Shown: piece after piece, positions 1 through 9,517 of the stretch
Position numbering within the stretch: the first letter of the stretch is position 1
Layout: each line of letters begins with the position of its first letter
Assembly: GCA_002011215.1 (NCBI GenBank)
Contig: MTML01000048.1
Location: forward strand, 13-61,041
DNA length: 61,029 bases
Reading direction: 5' to 3'
DNA from: Archaeoglobus sp. JdFR-24
GTDB taxonomy: Archaea; Halobacteriota; Archaeoglobi; Archaeoglobales; Archaeoglobaceae
Translations under genes and position numbers: made by a program
Notes under the pieces: generated by a model
What the model was told of the DNA's origin: nothing
Seen by the model: the letters and a program-made list of their open reading frames with translations, nothing else
Database searches by the model: none

Positions 1-2675
1 TTCTCGATATGTTCTATTATTGCATGCTTGAGCTCCTCAGCTCTTGCCTTAGGAGATTTTTTCTTTTTAACATTCTCAAGGAAATCATCTGAAAACAGGG
101 GCGTGGGTGGAATTTTCGGGTTCACACCCTTAGAAATTAGATATTCTTCGACGATCCCTCTTATCTTTCTGCTGGCATCTTTTATGCTAAGCTTGTCATC
201 ACGGTACCTGTTTCTTGCAGACTCCTTTATGAAGTTCAATATTTTCAGGTCGGTCACATATTTCAGAGCTTCAGGATCCGGGAGCACCTTATCCATCACC
301 CTGTTAAATCTTCTAATCAAACTTATAAAGTCGTTTCTGACCTCTTCATCTACAAGAAGGTCTATGCACTCATCAACATTTTCTCTCCAGTTATCTATAT
401 CGTATTTTTTGAAAAAGTCATTTATCTGGTTATGGATAAACTTTAGCTCGTCAATACTCTTAGCTTTGTTAAAGACCACTGTGCCTATTTCATCTATATC
501 TTCGTCTGCATAAATAGCAAGTGCTTTTCTCAAGTGCTTGAGTACGCCAACATAATCTACAACAAAGCCGCAACTCTTGTTTTTGTAAACCCTGTTAACC
601 CTTGCAATTGCTTGGAGAAGGTTGTGGTCTTTGATAACATCATCCAGGTACATGACCTGCTCAAGAGGGGCATCAAAGCCTGTGATGAGCATACTCTTCA
701 CGACAATTATACCAACATCTCCGCCAATTCCGTTTTCATCAGTTTTATCAAAAGGAAGTTTGAAACTCTTTATGATCTTCTCATGTTCATTTGGGTCTGT
801 GTAAGGTTTGTATTCAGACGAATCATTTGGAGTGCCGGATACGACGACTGCAACCTTTAGCTTTTTCAACTGCTCAACATCTATTTTATCCGGGTTGTTT
901 CTTTCCAGTTCCTCTATTTTTTCCTTCAATGCATCTTCAAGGGCTTTTTTGTATCTTATTGCTGCAAGTCGTGAAACTGCAACAACCTGAGCTTTAAAAC
1001 AATTTGGAAAAACGTGTCTTACGTAATGGTCAAGCATATCCTTTGCTTTATCTCTTATGACATTTTCATCTTCGAGGTATGCTCTCCATGTGTATTTTCC
1101 CATAATTTTAGCTTTTTGCTCAGCATCAAGCATTGAAAATACATCTTCAAATCGCTTATTGGCCGCCTCCTCATCAGAAATCTCTGCATCGTGGGTTCTT
1201 CCTTCATAAACAATTTCAACAGTTACACCATCCTCGACAGCCTGTCGAATGCTGTACTTATCTATGTAGTCTCCAAAGGTTTTCTCAGTCTTTTCGATGG
1301 GTGTGCCTGTGAAGGCAATTTTTGTTGCGTTGGGTAAAGCTTTTCTTAAATTGGCTCCAAGAAGCTTGTACTGAGTTCTGTGAGCCTCATCAATCATTAT
1401 CAGAATGTTGGGAGATTCATTGAGCAGGGGGAACTCTTTTTTAAGTTCTCTTTCCTGAAACTTGTGAATCATGCCCATAACCAAATCGGGAGTGTTTGTT
1501 TTTAGCAGTTCTTTGAGTTTTTCTATGGTGTTGGCAACATTTACAGTGTAGCCAACACTTTTTGAAGTATCTCTGAGCTGCTTTTCTAAATCTTTGCGGT
1601 CTGTAACAAAAACTATTTTGAAATTTGAAAGTTCAGGATCGTGATACATCGCCCTGACTGTGAACATCATGGTAAGTGACTTCCCGGATCCCTGAGTATG
1701 CCAAACAATTCCTCCTCTCTCTTCCGGAGTTTTTCCTTCTTTGATTCTCTTTATAATCTTCTTTACTGCCCTGAACTGCTGGTATCTCGGGACTACTTTT
1801 ATCATTCCACCTTTTGAGTCCTCCTTAAAGAGAGTGAAGTTGTGAAGAATCTCAAGTAAATTCTCCCTTGAAAGCATTCCTTGGATTAGCACCTGCTGAC
1901 TCGTCACTATATCGCTTTTAATATCTGATAAGCTGTATGGGTATGGGTCTTTCCATTCAACGAAGTGTTCATAGTCTGAAGTTATTGTCCCGTATTTCGC
2001 CACCTGATTAGAGGTTGCTATCATGAAAAGATTATACCAGAAGAGCTTTTCATTTCCCTCTTTTACTCCTCTTCTGTTAGAGTATCTCATAAGCTGAGTT
2101 ATTGCCTCATTTACAGGGTCTGCTACTGTTGGAGATTTGCACTCCACAACAACCAAAGGCAGGCCATTTACAAACAGGACAATATCAGGTATAATGTGCT
2201 TTTCATTTCCCGGGATGTTTACCTTGAACTGCGATATAGCAATAAATGAGTTGTTTTCGGGGTTTTTGAAGTCTATGAACCTCACAGTGGGGCTTCTCTC
2301 TCCTGTTTTTCTGTTTTCAGATACTGAAGTGTTTTCGAGTAGGAGTTCGTGGATTTCTCTGTTAGCATCTAAGAGTGAGCTGGCTGATGATGTTGTTATC
2401 CTCCTTACCACTTCGCTTATCTGATCCTCCTCAATCCAGGGGTTTATTCTCTTTATTGACTCCCTTAAAACTCCTTCAAGGATTACTTCTCTAAAACTCT
2501 CTCTGAATTTTACGCTTTTTCCATATTCTGGATCATAACCTGATTTAAATCCGACAATCTCTTTTATATCCTCTGGATCGTCTTTATTCTGTCTGTAAAT
2601 TTTCCAGCCTAACCGCTGGAGCTGGGCGAGAAAGGGATTTTCCACATAGTATTCTTCGTCAAGTTTGCGGAACAT
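1..2675 (-). CDS. hsdR: Type I restriction enzyme R subunit, 3' end cut off by window
   Basis: Motor and nuclease subunit of a type I restriction enzyme. Reading the minus strand from an ATG at 2675 gives one open frame of about 891 codons that leaves the window at base 1, so the C-terminus is missing. A nuclease-like segment ending in VVVECKSPT lies near residue 175, Walker A (HTQGSGKS) near 325, and a DEAH box (IDEAHRTQYK) near 428, followed by the helicase motif AFTGTPI. This order is that of HsdR. A GTG three codons upstream (2684) is an alternative start. It is the last gene of the operon, 13 nt after the DUF262 gene. Confidence 0.93.
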   Translation of the reverse strand, partial: MFRKLDEEYYVENPFLAQLQRLGWKIYRQNKDDPEDIKEIVGFKSGYDPEYGKSVKFRESFREVILEGVLRESIKRINPWIEEDQISEVVRRITTSSASSLLDANREIHELLLENTSVSENRKTGERSPTVRFIDFKNPENNSFIAISQFKVNIPGNEKHIIPDIVLFVNGLPLVVVECKSPTVADPVNEAITQLMRYSNRRGVKEGNEKLFWYNLFMIATSNQVAKYGTITSDYEHFVEWKDPYPYSLSDIKSDIVTSQQVLIQGMLSRENLLEILHNFTLFKEDSKGGMIKVVPRYQQFRAVKKIIKRIKEGKTPEERGGIVWHTQGSGKSLTMMFTVRAMYHDPELSNFKIVFVTDRKDLEKQLRDTSKSVGYTVNVANTIEKLKELLKTNTPDLVMGMIHKFQERELKKEFPLLNESPNILIMIDEAHRTQYKLLGANLRKALPNATKIAFTGTPIEKTEKTFGDYIDKYSIRQAVEDGVTVEIVYEGRTHDAEISDEEAANKRFEDVFSMLDAEQKAKIMGKYTWRAYLEDENVIRDKAKDMLDHYVRHVFPNCFKAQVVAVSRLAAIRYKKALEDALKEKIEELERNNPDKIDVEQLKKLKVAVVVSGTPNDSSEYKPYTDPNEHEKIIKSFKLPFDKTDENGIGGDVGIIVVKSMLITGFDAPLEQVMYLDDVIKDHNLLQAIARVNRVYKNKSCGFVVDYVGVLKHLRKALAIYADEDIDEIGTVVFNKAKSIDELKFIHNQINDFFKKYDIDNWRENVDECIDLLVDEEVRNDFISLIRRFNRVMDKVLPDPEALKYVTDLKILNFIKESARNRYRDDKLSIKDASRKIRGIVEEYLISKGVNPKIPPTPLFSDDFLENVKKKKSPKARAEELKHAIIEHIE

Positions 2676-2688
2676 CTTTGACACCCTG

Positions 2689-4428
2689 CTATAGTTTATT
2701 AAAGTAATCTCTTATTTTTAATGACATTAGTTTTCTTCTTTCTTCAAGGAATTCATAGTAGTTCATTTCCCAAAAGTTTTCTGGAAGGTCATACTTAGAT
2801 AAAAAGATTCTTATCTCATCTTCTGACAACTCCTTTAGAAGTTCAGTCCAGTATTCCCTTGGAGATTTGTCTCCAATTTTGATATTGTCCTTGTATTCAA
2901 GATATGCAAGGTTTGCGACTTGGTTTATAATTTTCCGAGAGGTAATTCCCTCTCTTTTTAGAAAGGCTTTAGGGAAGATGTGGTGTAAGTCAATTACTTT
3001 CTTCTTTTGTTTTATTAATGGGTTTAAATAATCTTTAAGTTTGATATTTGAAAACATAACATTTACATCAGAGAACACTAAAGCCGCTGTATATACTGAG
3101 AAAGCATAATTTACTGTCGAAGAGGTCTCCAATCTTCGAGGTAATAAAATATTCCAGAAATCTTCCGTCAGATATGTGTTAATTGTTTGATTTACAAAAC
3201 TTTCGAAATTGGAGGAGGATAATCTGCTCAAGTCATCCTCAATTACCGATTCCGGTGTTCCTGTATATCTCTGTGTTATTTGCGAGAATACAAACCATTT
3301 CCTGATAAGTGATTCGAGATCTCTGAAGTCAATGTTAAATTCGTATTTGCCTAGAAGGTAGAAAGCATATGTTACGTAAAAGGCAACTTTAGAGCTTATT
3401 AGTTTTTCATTAACAAACCCTATACTATGAATAATTTTGATATAATCATGCCAGTTTGTTAAATCTAAAGCTTTCTCCTGACCTTCCTTGAATTTTTGAA
3501 AATTCTTTTCTCTTATCTCCTCAGAGATTACTTTGTTCTCTAAATCTCTTCCTTTTAATATTAAATAGGCATACTTTAATTTTCCTCTCAAGAAAGAGTA
3601 TGCCACTATGGTTCTTATCAGATTCTCCGGAGTTGGCGTTATTCTTATTAAATTGTAAGGGCTTGGTTTTCCATCAGACGATTCTTTATGAGAAGCCTTG
3701 CAAAATTTCTCAAGTTGTTCTCGGCCTTCGGACCAATAGACGGACATTAATGTAAGGATAAAATCAGATTGAGTCAGAGATTCTCCCTTACTGTTTATTC
3801 TTACAAATATTTCAGAAACTTCTTCAGGGTCTAGATCAGTTGATAGCTCTAAGACAGAAAATGGATAATTTACTATATTTCTAACTTTTTCAATTCTGCT
3901 GGCTATTTCATTTTCGTCTATTTCATGTACATCATCTTCCTCTGAAAACTTTTCCAAATATCGTCGAATAAACGAATATGTAGATTCTGTTTTGAAGATG
4001 AGGCTTATATCTGGTATCCACCTATGATCTTTCTCTATTGCCACATTCCAGACCTCAAACTTCTCTTCAAGCGGATTAAAAGCTATCTTCAGCTTTACTT
4101 CTTTCACATTCTTGGATATAATTTTTTTATCTTTTATGATAGAGTAAAGAGACGTTAGCCTTTGTTGCCCATCAATTACAAGAAACCTTGGCTCCCTTTT
4201 ATTGTTGAGGTTTATTTTCCTGTATTTATTCGGTTCTAAAATCTCCCATAGAATGATTAAACCAACGGGCAGTCCTTTATAAAGAGAGTCTATCAAGTCC
4301 CTTACTTTTGTAGTATTCCATACAAAAGGTCTTTGAAGATCAGGGAGTGCAATTTCTCCAGTCTCTATATCATTTATTAGATTGCCAAGATGATAGGTTT
4401 TAGGATTAAAAACGATATTAGTTCCCAT
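2689..4428 (-). CDS. DUF262/DUF1524 protein, GmrSD-like nuclease
   Basis: A 579-residue protein with an N-terminal DUF262 (ParB/sulfiredoxin-like NTPase) domain: LPDLQRPFVW at residues 28-37 and the diagnostic DGQQR at 86-90. A C-terminal HNH-type segment reads DLHHIFPK at about 480-487, as in the DUF1524 domain of GmrSD enzymes, with conserved Asn residues in the following helix. In the family, DUF262 hydrolyses nucleotides and DUF1524 cuts DNA, often modified phage DNA. Its start overlaps the end of hsdS by 11 nt and hsdR follows at 13 nt, so it is made with the type I system. That it acts as a second, type IV-like barrier is inferred. Confidence 0.85.
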   Translation of the reverse strand: MGTNIVFNPKTYHLGNLINDIETGEIALPDLQRPFVWNTTKVRDLIDSLYKGLPVGLIILWEILEPNKYRKINLNNKREPRFLVIDGQQRLTSLYSIIKDKKIISKNVKEVKLKIAFNPLEEKFEVWNVAIEKDHRWIPDISLIFKTESTYSFIRRYLEKFSEEDDVHEIDENEIASRIEKVRNIVNYPFSVLELSTDLDPEEVSEIFVRINSKGESLTQSDFILTLMSVYWSEGREQLEKFCKASHKESSDGKPSPYNLIRITPTPENLIRTIVAYSFLRGKLKYAYLILKGRDLENKVISEEIREKNFQKFKEGQEKALDLTNWHDYIKIIHSIGFVNEKLISSKVAFYVTYAFYLLGKYEFNIDFRDLESLIRKWFVFSQITQRYTGTPESVIEDDLSRLSSSNFESFVNQTINTYLTEDFWNILLPRRLETSSTVNYAFSVYTAALVFSDVNVMFSNIKLKDYLNPLIKQKKKVIDLHHIFPKAFLKREGITSRKIINQVANLAYLEYKDNIKIGDKSPREYWTELLKELSEDEIRIFLSKYDLPENFWEMNYYEFLEERRKLMSLKIRDYFNKL

Positions 4429-5704
4429 TTAGTTCAACCTCCTCGTTTATCAAATGATTAACTCTAACTCTCCCAGTAAGCAAGTCCTCCATTAAACCCT
4501 GCTTTATTCTTTCAAGTTTTTCTTTATATCTTTTTTCTTTTTCAATGGTTTCATCGATCTGTGAGAGAACGGAGGCAATGCGTTTTTGTTCTGGGAGGGG
4601 TGGGAGAGGGATTTTAAAATTCTTTATATCTCTTAAAATAACTCTTTTTAATGCACTTCCTCCTGTAAGTATATGTAATTGTTTTTTGATGTGATTTGAT
4701 TCCAAACAATATTTGAGAAAATAGGGGTCTAAGTTTTTGGATGGTCTCAAAATTGCTATCGAAGACAATAAAACGATATTTTCATTCAATCCAAACACGA
4801 GGCTAATCCCGATAGTTCCGTCTTTTGTAAATAAGACGTCGTTGTACTCCGGTTTGCACCCATTTGCAATTAAATTTTTATAATCTTCTTTAGAAATCTT
4901 TTTACATGTATTTAATTTAATTCTCCCATTTGTTATGTTCTCTATGTTTACGATGTAATACTCACTATCTTCTACCGGTTGTGGGGAATAATGAGAACCA
5001 TCTGTTATGATAGTTGTCGCTTTTTTATTGCATAATTCCACAACCTCCCACTCCTCCGGAATCCTGCCGAGGGGCGAATCCTTGAACCTGTGCGTCTCCT
5101 CACTCCTTATCTGCCCGTTTTCGTCTATGCCTTTGGTCAGCAAATCCTGCATTAAGCCCTGCTTGATTCGCTTGTATTTCTCTATGATTCTGTCGGTCTT
5201 TTCTATACCGTTGTCTATGGTCTCGAGAATTTCGGCGATTTTGCGTTGTTCTGGGATGGATTCGGGGATAATTAATAAAAGATTTTTTAAGTCATCTTTA
5301 CTTATTGCTTCAAAGGTACTACCCTGAGACAAATTTTCTAATTGATGTTTCCAGTAAATTAATCCAAACCAGCCAAACTCATCATCAATCGTTTTAAAAG
5401 ATATTGCAGCCAATCCTCTGCCAATACAATAATCTCTATCGGCTTTATTAACTGCACCAACTGGCGCTCTAACACTAATCAGAATGTCACCTTTCTTTGA
5501 TAATTTTAAAGGCTTTGTAGCCCATTTTTTGGGGATAGGATATTTAGTGGTAAATTCAGCATTTCCTTGTAGGAATGGAATTCCTATTTCCCTTTCGTTA
5601 ACTACATTAGAAGATGGGGACTGTCCCATATTAATGTCTGCAATCTCCCCTAACCTTACCATTCTCCACCCTTCAGGCACTTTCACATCCTCAGCCATTT
5701 TCAT
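4418..5704 (-). CDS. hsdS: Type I restriction-modification specificity subunit
   Basis: DNA-recognition subunit. Two target-recognition domains alternate with two conserved helical repeats: IPEQRKIAEILETIDNGIEK in the middle and LPEQKRIASVLSQIDETIEK near the C-terminus, each followed by an RIKQGLM motif. About 428 residues, normal for HsdS. The start is set at the ATG at 5704; a second ATG at 5698 is equally possible, and a far upstream start at 5737 would overlap the previous gene by 47 nt. The first 15 or so codons exist again, degraded, at 7975-8040 on the far side of the RloC-like gene. Confidence 0.93.
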   Translation of the reverse strand: MKMAEDVKVPEGWRMVRLGEIADINMGQSPSSNVVNEREIGIPFLQGNAEFTTKYPIPKKWATKPLKLSKKGDILISVRAPVGAVNKADRDYCIGRGLAAISFKTIDDEFGWFGLIYWKHQLENLSQGSTFEAISKDDLKNLLLIIPESIPEQRKIAEILETIDNGIEKTDRIIEKYKRIKQGLMQDLLTKGIDENGQIRSEETHRFKDSPLGRIPEEWEVVELCNKKATTIITDGSHYSPQPVEDSEYYIVNIENITNGRIKLNTCKKISKEDYKNLIANGCKPEYNDVLFTKDGTIGISLVFGLNENIVLLSSIAILRPSKNLDPYFLKYCLESNHIKKQLHILTGGSALKRVILRDIKNFKIPLPPLPEQKRIASVLSQIDETIEKEKRYKEKLERIKQGLMEDLLTGRVRVNHLINEEVELNGN

Positions 5705-7955
5705 CACTCTCTTTTGCCTCGTTAAATACATCCTCAAGAGCTTTGTAATGTTCAGGGTCTTTCCTTTTAATTGCGTCTAGTACAATTTTTACCACGCTTT
5801 TACATTCGCTTAAATCATTGAATATCAAATTTCGTTGTAGGCCAGTTTGGTGGGACAAGTTATTAACGAATTTGTCTACCTTTATTCGTTTGCTTTCATC
5901 GTCTATTAACAGTTCAAGTCCTTTTTTCAAGCCTTTTGAATATTTGAATCCGACAAAGGCCTCTAAAAAGCGTCTAATTATGTTGGGAAGTTGATACGAA
6001 CTTTCAAAATTTGGCTTATCATCAAACGCTTTAATTTTGGAAAACAGGAAATGATATTCTGATTTGTAGTTCAATAAAGTGTCTGGTAAGTTCCTTATTG
6101 TAGCGACTTCTTCACCATTTTTAGAAATTCTTTCCATTAAATAGAATCTGCAAAATTTGAAATTTTTTCTATTTCTATTTTTTTCGATATCTTTTTTCAT
6201 CCAGTCTTTAATTAAATTAAAAAATTCTATATTGTGTGTTGACACAAACAATTGTTTACAACCTCTAAGCTTAGATGCTATAACTGCAAAAGTATTGTAT
6301 AAATGTGCGGAATCTAGACTTGAAATCGGATCATCTATAAAGACTATCGCATTTGAAAGGTCTGTCTCTTTATCCTCCAGTCGCGTTAAAAAATATGAAA
6401 AAGCAACAGCCGTTTTTTCTCCTTCGCTTAAATTTTTAGCTTTCACTCCATTCCGCATTATTTGAAACTTATTTTTTTCAGTAGGTTCTATTTTCAAATG
6501 TTCTTTTCCAAAGATACTTCTTAGGTAATAGTTGATTCTGTCAGCCGCTTTTGAAATATCGGATAGCTGAGATTCTATTGATCTAACCTCCTTTTTTTTC
6601 TCTTCGATTTGTTTACGTATCTCTACTATTTCATCACAGATTTTCTCTATTTCTTCTAGTTTTTTGAAATAATTGCGATCCTTAGCAAACTCACAAGCAT
6701 AGTGTAGTTCTAATTTCTTAAAAACCGTTTTTTGTTCTTCTTCATATTTGTCAGAGGTTGTATTGTGTTTTTCCAGAATCTTATTGATTTCGTCAATTTT
6801 AGCTTTCACTTCTTCGGCTTGAGAATAAATATCTGGAGTGCCCTCTGTTATTTTCTTAAATGGATTTTTAATTTTTCTATCTAATAGTTGTATTAAATTT
6901 TCTACCAGAGTGACATATTTTTTTATTATTTCTTTAAGTTCTTCTTTTGCTTTTGTGTAAGTTTTTTCTAACTGAGGATACAGACGCATCTCATCCGGTA
7001 ATAATAAAGACCCTACTGAAGTCTTATGTTTTTCTATCTGTTTTTTTAATTTGTTTAATACATCTAAGAAGTTTTCATATTCCTGTGAGAAGTGTTTTTC
7101 ATACTTTTCAATTAAACCTTCTGGAAGAGGGTTCCCACAAAATTCACATTTATTTTTTCCACGATGTATCTTTAAACCCTCTCTAACCCAGTTATTTAAT
7201 TGGGAATCGTTCCTTAATCTCTCTATAGTTCGAGAAACAACGGTTTTGGAGAGGTTATCATTTATTTTATCTAATATGCCACTGGAGAGTACTTCCACTT
7301 GCAGCAAAGATATTTTTTCTTTTTTATCAGCCCTCAAAATTTCTAAGCATTTTTTAACTTCGGATTCCTCTAAAATATGATCCTCGAAATTACCCCTTAC
7401 TCCTTTTAGAACTCCTCTAAGTTTTCTTTTATCATATCTTTTATCATAAGGGAACTTAGGTTTAATACGATCTATGTCTCTAGCTTTTTCTGTGAGTGCT
7501 TTCTCCAATTCTCTTTCTAATTTACTTTTTTGTTTTTCTTTCTTGTCCCTTAACTCGTTTAATTGATTAAGTTCATCTTCCAAGCTCTTCAATTTCTCTT
7601 CCAATTTTATATCTTTTTCTCCTAAGATAAAAATTGGATTAGCCTCCTGAGAGTCCCAATAAAGGTTATCCTTGATAAAATCTGTATTGAATATTCTAAA
7701 GTTATACTGGGAAGATAAACCATCTTGTGTAATTTTATTGGCATCCTCATCAATGAGGGTAAATTCGGCAGTCACAAAATCAGAAGGTAATTCTCCGAGC
7801 TCTATGCTCCTGAAAATTCTTGATATAGTTGTTTTTCCTGAATAATTCCATCCATATATTAAATTGAATTGCTTAAATTCATTAATATCGTCTTGTTGCC
7901 ATATAAACTTTCTAAAAATGCCAAAGTTTTCAATTTGTTCTATTTTCTTGATCAT
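5691..7955 (-). CDS. RloC/PrrC-like AAA ATPase, probable anticodon nuclease
   Basis: An SMC/ABC-type ATPase of the AAA_13 group. Walker A (GWNYSGKTT) lies at residues 35-43, long coiled coils at about 110-480, a CEFC zinc-hook-like pair near 268, the signature LSEGEKT near 508, Walker B (IVFIDDPISSLDS) near 537, and an H-loop (VSTHN). The C-terminal part has RRFLE near 660 and NNLSHQTG near 700. These fit the Arg-x3-Glu...His triad of PrrC/RloC tRNA anticodon nucleases, which are linked to type I restriction enzymes and act when restriction is defeated. The ATG at 7955 follows an AAGGTGG ribosome site; a longer TTG-start frame (7988) is less likely. RloC assignment rests on motifs only. Confidence 0.82.
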   Translation of the reverse strand: MIKKIEQIENFGIFRKFIWQQDDINEFKQFNLIYGWNYSGKTTISRIFRSIELGELPSDFVTAEFTLIDEDANKITQDGLSSQYNFRIFNTDFIKDNLYWDSQEANPIFILGEKDIKLEEKLKSLEDELNQLNELRDKKEKQKSKLERELEKALTEKARDIDRIKPKFPYDKRYDKRKLRGVLKGVRGNFEDHILEESEVKKCLEILRADKKEKISLLQVEVLSSGILDKINDNLSKTVVSRTIERLRNDSQLNNWVREGLKIHRGKNKCEFCGNPLPEGLIEKYEKHFSQEYENFLDVLNKLKKQIEKHKTSVGSLLLPDEMRLYPQLEKTYTKAKEELKEIIKKYVTLVENLIQLLDRKIKNPFKKITEGTPDIYSQAEEVKAKIDEINKILEKHNTTSDKYEEEQKTVFKKLELHYACEFAKDRNYFKKLEEIEKICDEIVEIRKQIEEKKKEVRSIESQLSDISKAADRINYYLRSIFGKEHLKIEPTEKNKFQIMRNGVKAKNLSEGEKTAVAFSYFLTRLEDKETDLSNAIVFIDDPISSLDSAHLYNTFAVIASKLRGCKQLFVSTHNIEFFNLIKDWMKKDIEKNRNRKNFKFCRFYLMERISKNGEEVATIRNLPDTLLNYKSEYHFLFSKIKAFDDKPNFESSYQLPNIIRRFLEAFVGFKYSKGLKKGLELLIDDESKRIKVDKFVNNLSHQTGLQRNLIFNDLSECKSVVKIVLDAIKRKDPEHYKALEDVFNEAKESDENG

Positions 7956-7974
7956 TTCATCCACCTTCCCAATT

Positions 7975-8040
7975 TTAACACTTCCCAATCCTTACCCTTC
8001 TCCACCCTTCCGGCACCTTCTCATCCTCAGCCATCTTCAT
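7975..8040 (-). pseudogene. Scar: duplicated first 21 codons of hsdS
   Basis: The minus strand reads MKMAEDEKVPEGWRRVRIGK, then Cys and a stop. The intact hsdS begins MKMAEDVKVPEGWRMVRLGE, and the two DNA stretches match closely over about 57 nt. The copy sits directly upstream of the RloC-like gene, exactly where hsdS would start if that gene were absent. A GGGAG ribosome site remains in front of it. The simplest reading is that the RloC-like gene entered at the hsdS start and left a duplicated 5' end, or that hsdS was replaced by recombination. Confidence 0.8.
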
Positions 8041-8136
8041 CATCTCCCTTTGACCCCTTTATGACTCCATTATGACCCGATTGACCCTTTCTATACCAAC
8101 CCACTATTTGCATCACTCTCATCCCTTCTTCATTAG

Positions 8137-8190
8137 TCATTCATTAGTCATTCATTAGTCATTTATTAGGCAATTTAGGCAATTCATAGG
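8137..8190. repeat. Short tandem repeats across the end of the AlbA_2 gene
   Basis: Two small tandem arrays meet at the stop codon of the AlbA_2 gene. On the minus strand, ATTGCCTA is repeated three times in the last codons. ATGACTAATGA-type units follow about three times after the stop. The arrays change the C-terminal tail and the spacer to the next gene, and look like replication-slippage products. Confidence 0.7.
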
Positions 8191-9517
8191 CAATTCCTCT
8201 CCCAGCTTTCCCTATGGATTTAAGCAAACCCAATTCAACCAATTCCTTCAGGTCAATTGTTGCCATCTGTCTTGATATTTTATTCAATTCCTGATACTCC
8301 CGGTTCGTTATCCTCCCTTTCTCCTTTACATACATTACCGCCTTAATCTGCCTCTCATTAAGCCCCAGCTTTTGCAAATACTCTTCGGTATAAACATCCT
8401 TCAAAAACACCAGTGTAAACTCCAAGTGATTTGCCTCAATTTTAAGTTCTGGAAGTCCCGCTTCCTTTAAAGCCCTCATCATCCTCTCAATTCCAGAGCC
8501 AACGCTCTCAACAATGCCTGCAAGATAGAATATATTAAAAATCGTTGGATTTCTCGGCATGGATGCATGGGAACTCAGAAGTTTTTCAGTGTCCCATTCT
8601 TCCGGTAATCCTCCAACATTGTAAAACCAGAGTTTGTCGTCATAGACCTTTATCTGTACATTGATTGGTCTCAAATAATCTCTGTGCAGCAGTGCATTGG
8701 CTATAGCTTCTCGTATTGCTTCCAGCGGGTAGTCCCAGATGTCTTCCCGCTCAAAACCCTTAATCTCGTATCGCACATTTATGAAGTTTTTAATCGCCTC
8801 CTCCGTTTCTCTGAATTGATTGAATAAATTCCCTTCTATCCACCTATCCCCGATAATCGTAATATTATCTTTTAATCGCACAACACGAACCCTTGCATGA
8901 TCAAAGTATTTTTGTGGATTCTTTCCGAATAAAAGCATGCCTGCGTTGTTGATTTTGCCGTTCTCCATAAGCCCTAATCTCTCAAAAACTTCTTCTATCG
9001 GCTCCTCTCCACTAAAAACAGTCAGTCTCCCCTTTGCTTTCGCAGTTCTCAAAAAGTTCCTGACGCTATCCTCATCAATTTCATCAATCTTAAAATCTCT
9101 CTCTGAAAGGCGTTCCCACCTCAGATCCCTCTGGAAAAACCCCTTAAGCTCCTCAAAGTTCATCTCCCTTGTGGTGTTTCCCACCCTTTTGTAGTATCTT
9201 CCTTCGAAAGATACAGGAATATGCGACTTTCTCACCTCAATCGCCAGAATGGATTTCTTATCCACATCTACACGTTCAAAATCTGGTGTAATACCAAGCT
9301 TATTTATAACCTTGTTTATAATTTTCTGATAATTCTTATCATCCACATCAATTCCCACTACCTCTCTTTTATTATTTACACCAACAATAATTAAACCACC
9401 GTACGTATTTGCAAAAGCAGATATTGTTTTCAGGACGCCATCGTTAAATGTTTCCTTAAACTCCAGCCTATTGCTCTCTTCCATTTCAAGCAGTTTTAAA
9501 ATCTCATCCCTGTCCAT
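8159..9517 (-). CDS. AlbA_2 (Schlafen-like) domain protein with winged helix
   Basis: A 452-residue protein of the group often annotated as an ATP-dependent DNA helicase/RecG-like regulator. The N-terminal AlbA_2 domain starts [10 protein letters not shown] and contains [13 protein letters not shown] near residue 35-50. A middle region carries [16 protein letters not shown], typical of the HATPase_c_4 part, followed by [11 protein letters not shown]. The end is a winged-helix-like segment that recognises DNA in relatives. It lies between hsdM and hsdS, a position common for this family in type I loci, and its start overlaps the hsdM stop by 14 nt, so the two are translationally coupled. Its exact role in restriction control or defence is unknown. 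Confidence 0.85.
   Translation of the reverse strand: MDRDEILKLLEMEESNRLEFKETFNDGVLKTISAFANTYGGLIIVGVNNKREVVGIDVDDKNYQKIINKVINKLGITPDFERVDVDKKSILAIEVRKSHIPVSFEGRYYKRVGNTTREMNFEELKGFFQRDLRWERLSERDFKIDEIDEDSVRNFLRTAKAKGRLTVFSGEEPIEEVFERLGLMENGKINNAGMLLFGKNPQKYFDHARVRVVRLKDNITIIGDRWIEGNLFNQFRETEEAIKNFINVRYEIKGFEREDIWDYPLEAIREAIANALLHRDYLRPINVQIKVYDDKLWFYNVGGLPEEWDTEKLLSSHASMPRNPTIFNIFYLAGIVESVGSGIERMMRALKEAGLPELKIEANHLEFTLVFLKDVYTEEYLQKLGLNERQIKAVMYVKEKGRITNREYQELNKISRQMATIDLKELVELGLLKSIGKAGRGIAYELPKLPNK

Noticed and set aside
28..2424. Several plus-strand frames in the first 2.5 kb
   Set aside because: All are antisense shadows of the long HsdR frame on the minus strand, which carries the helicase motifs in order.
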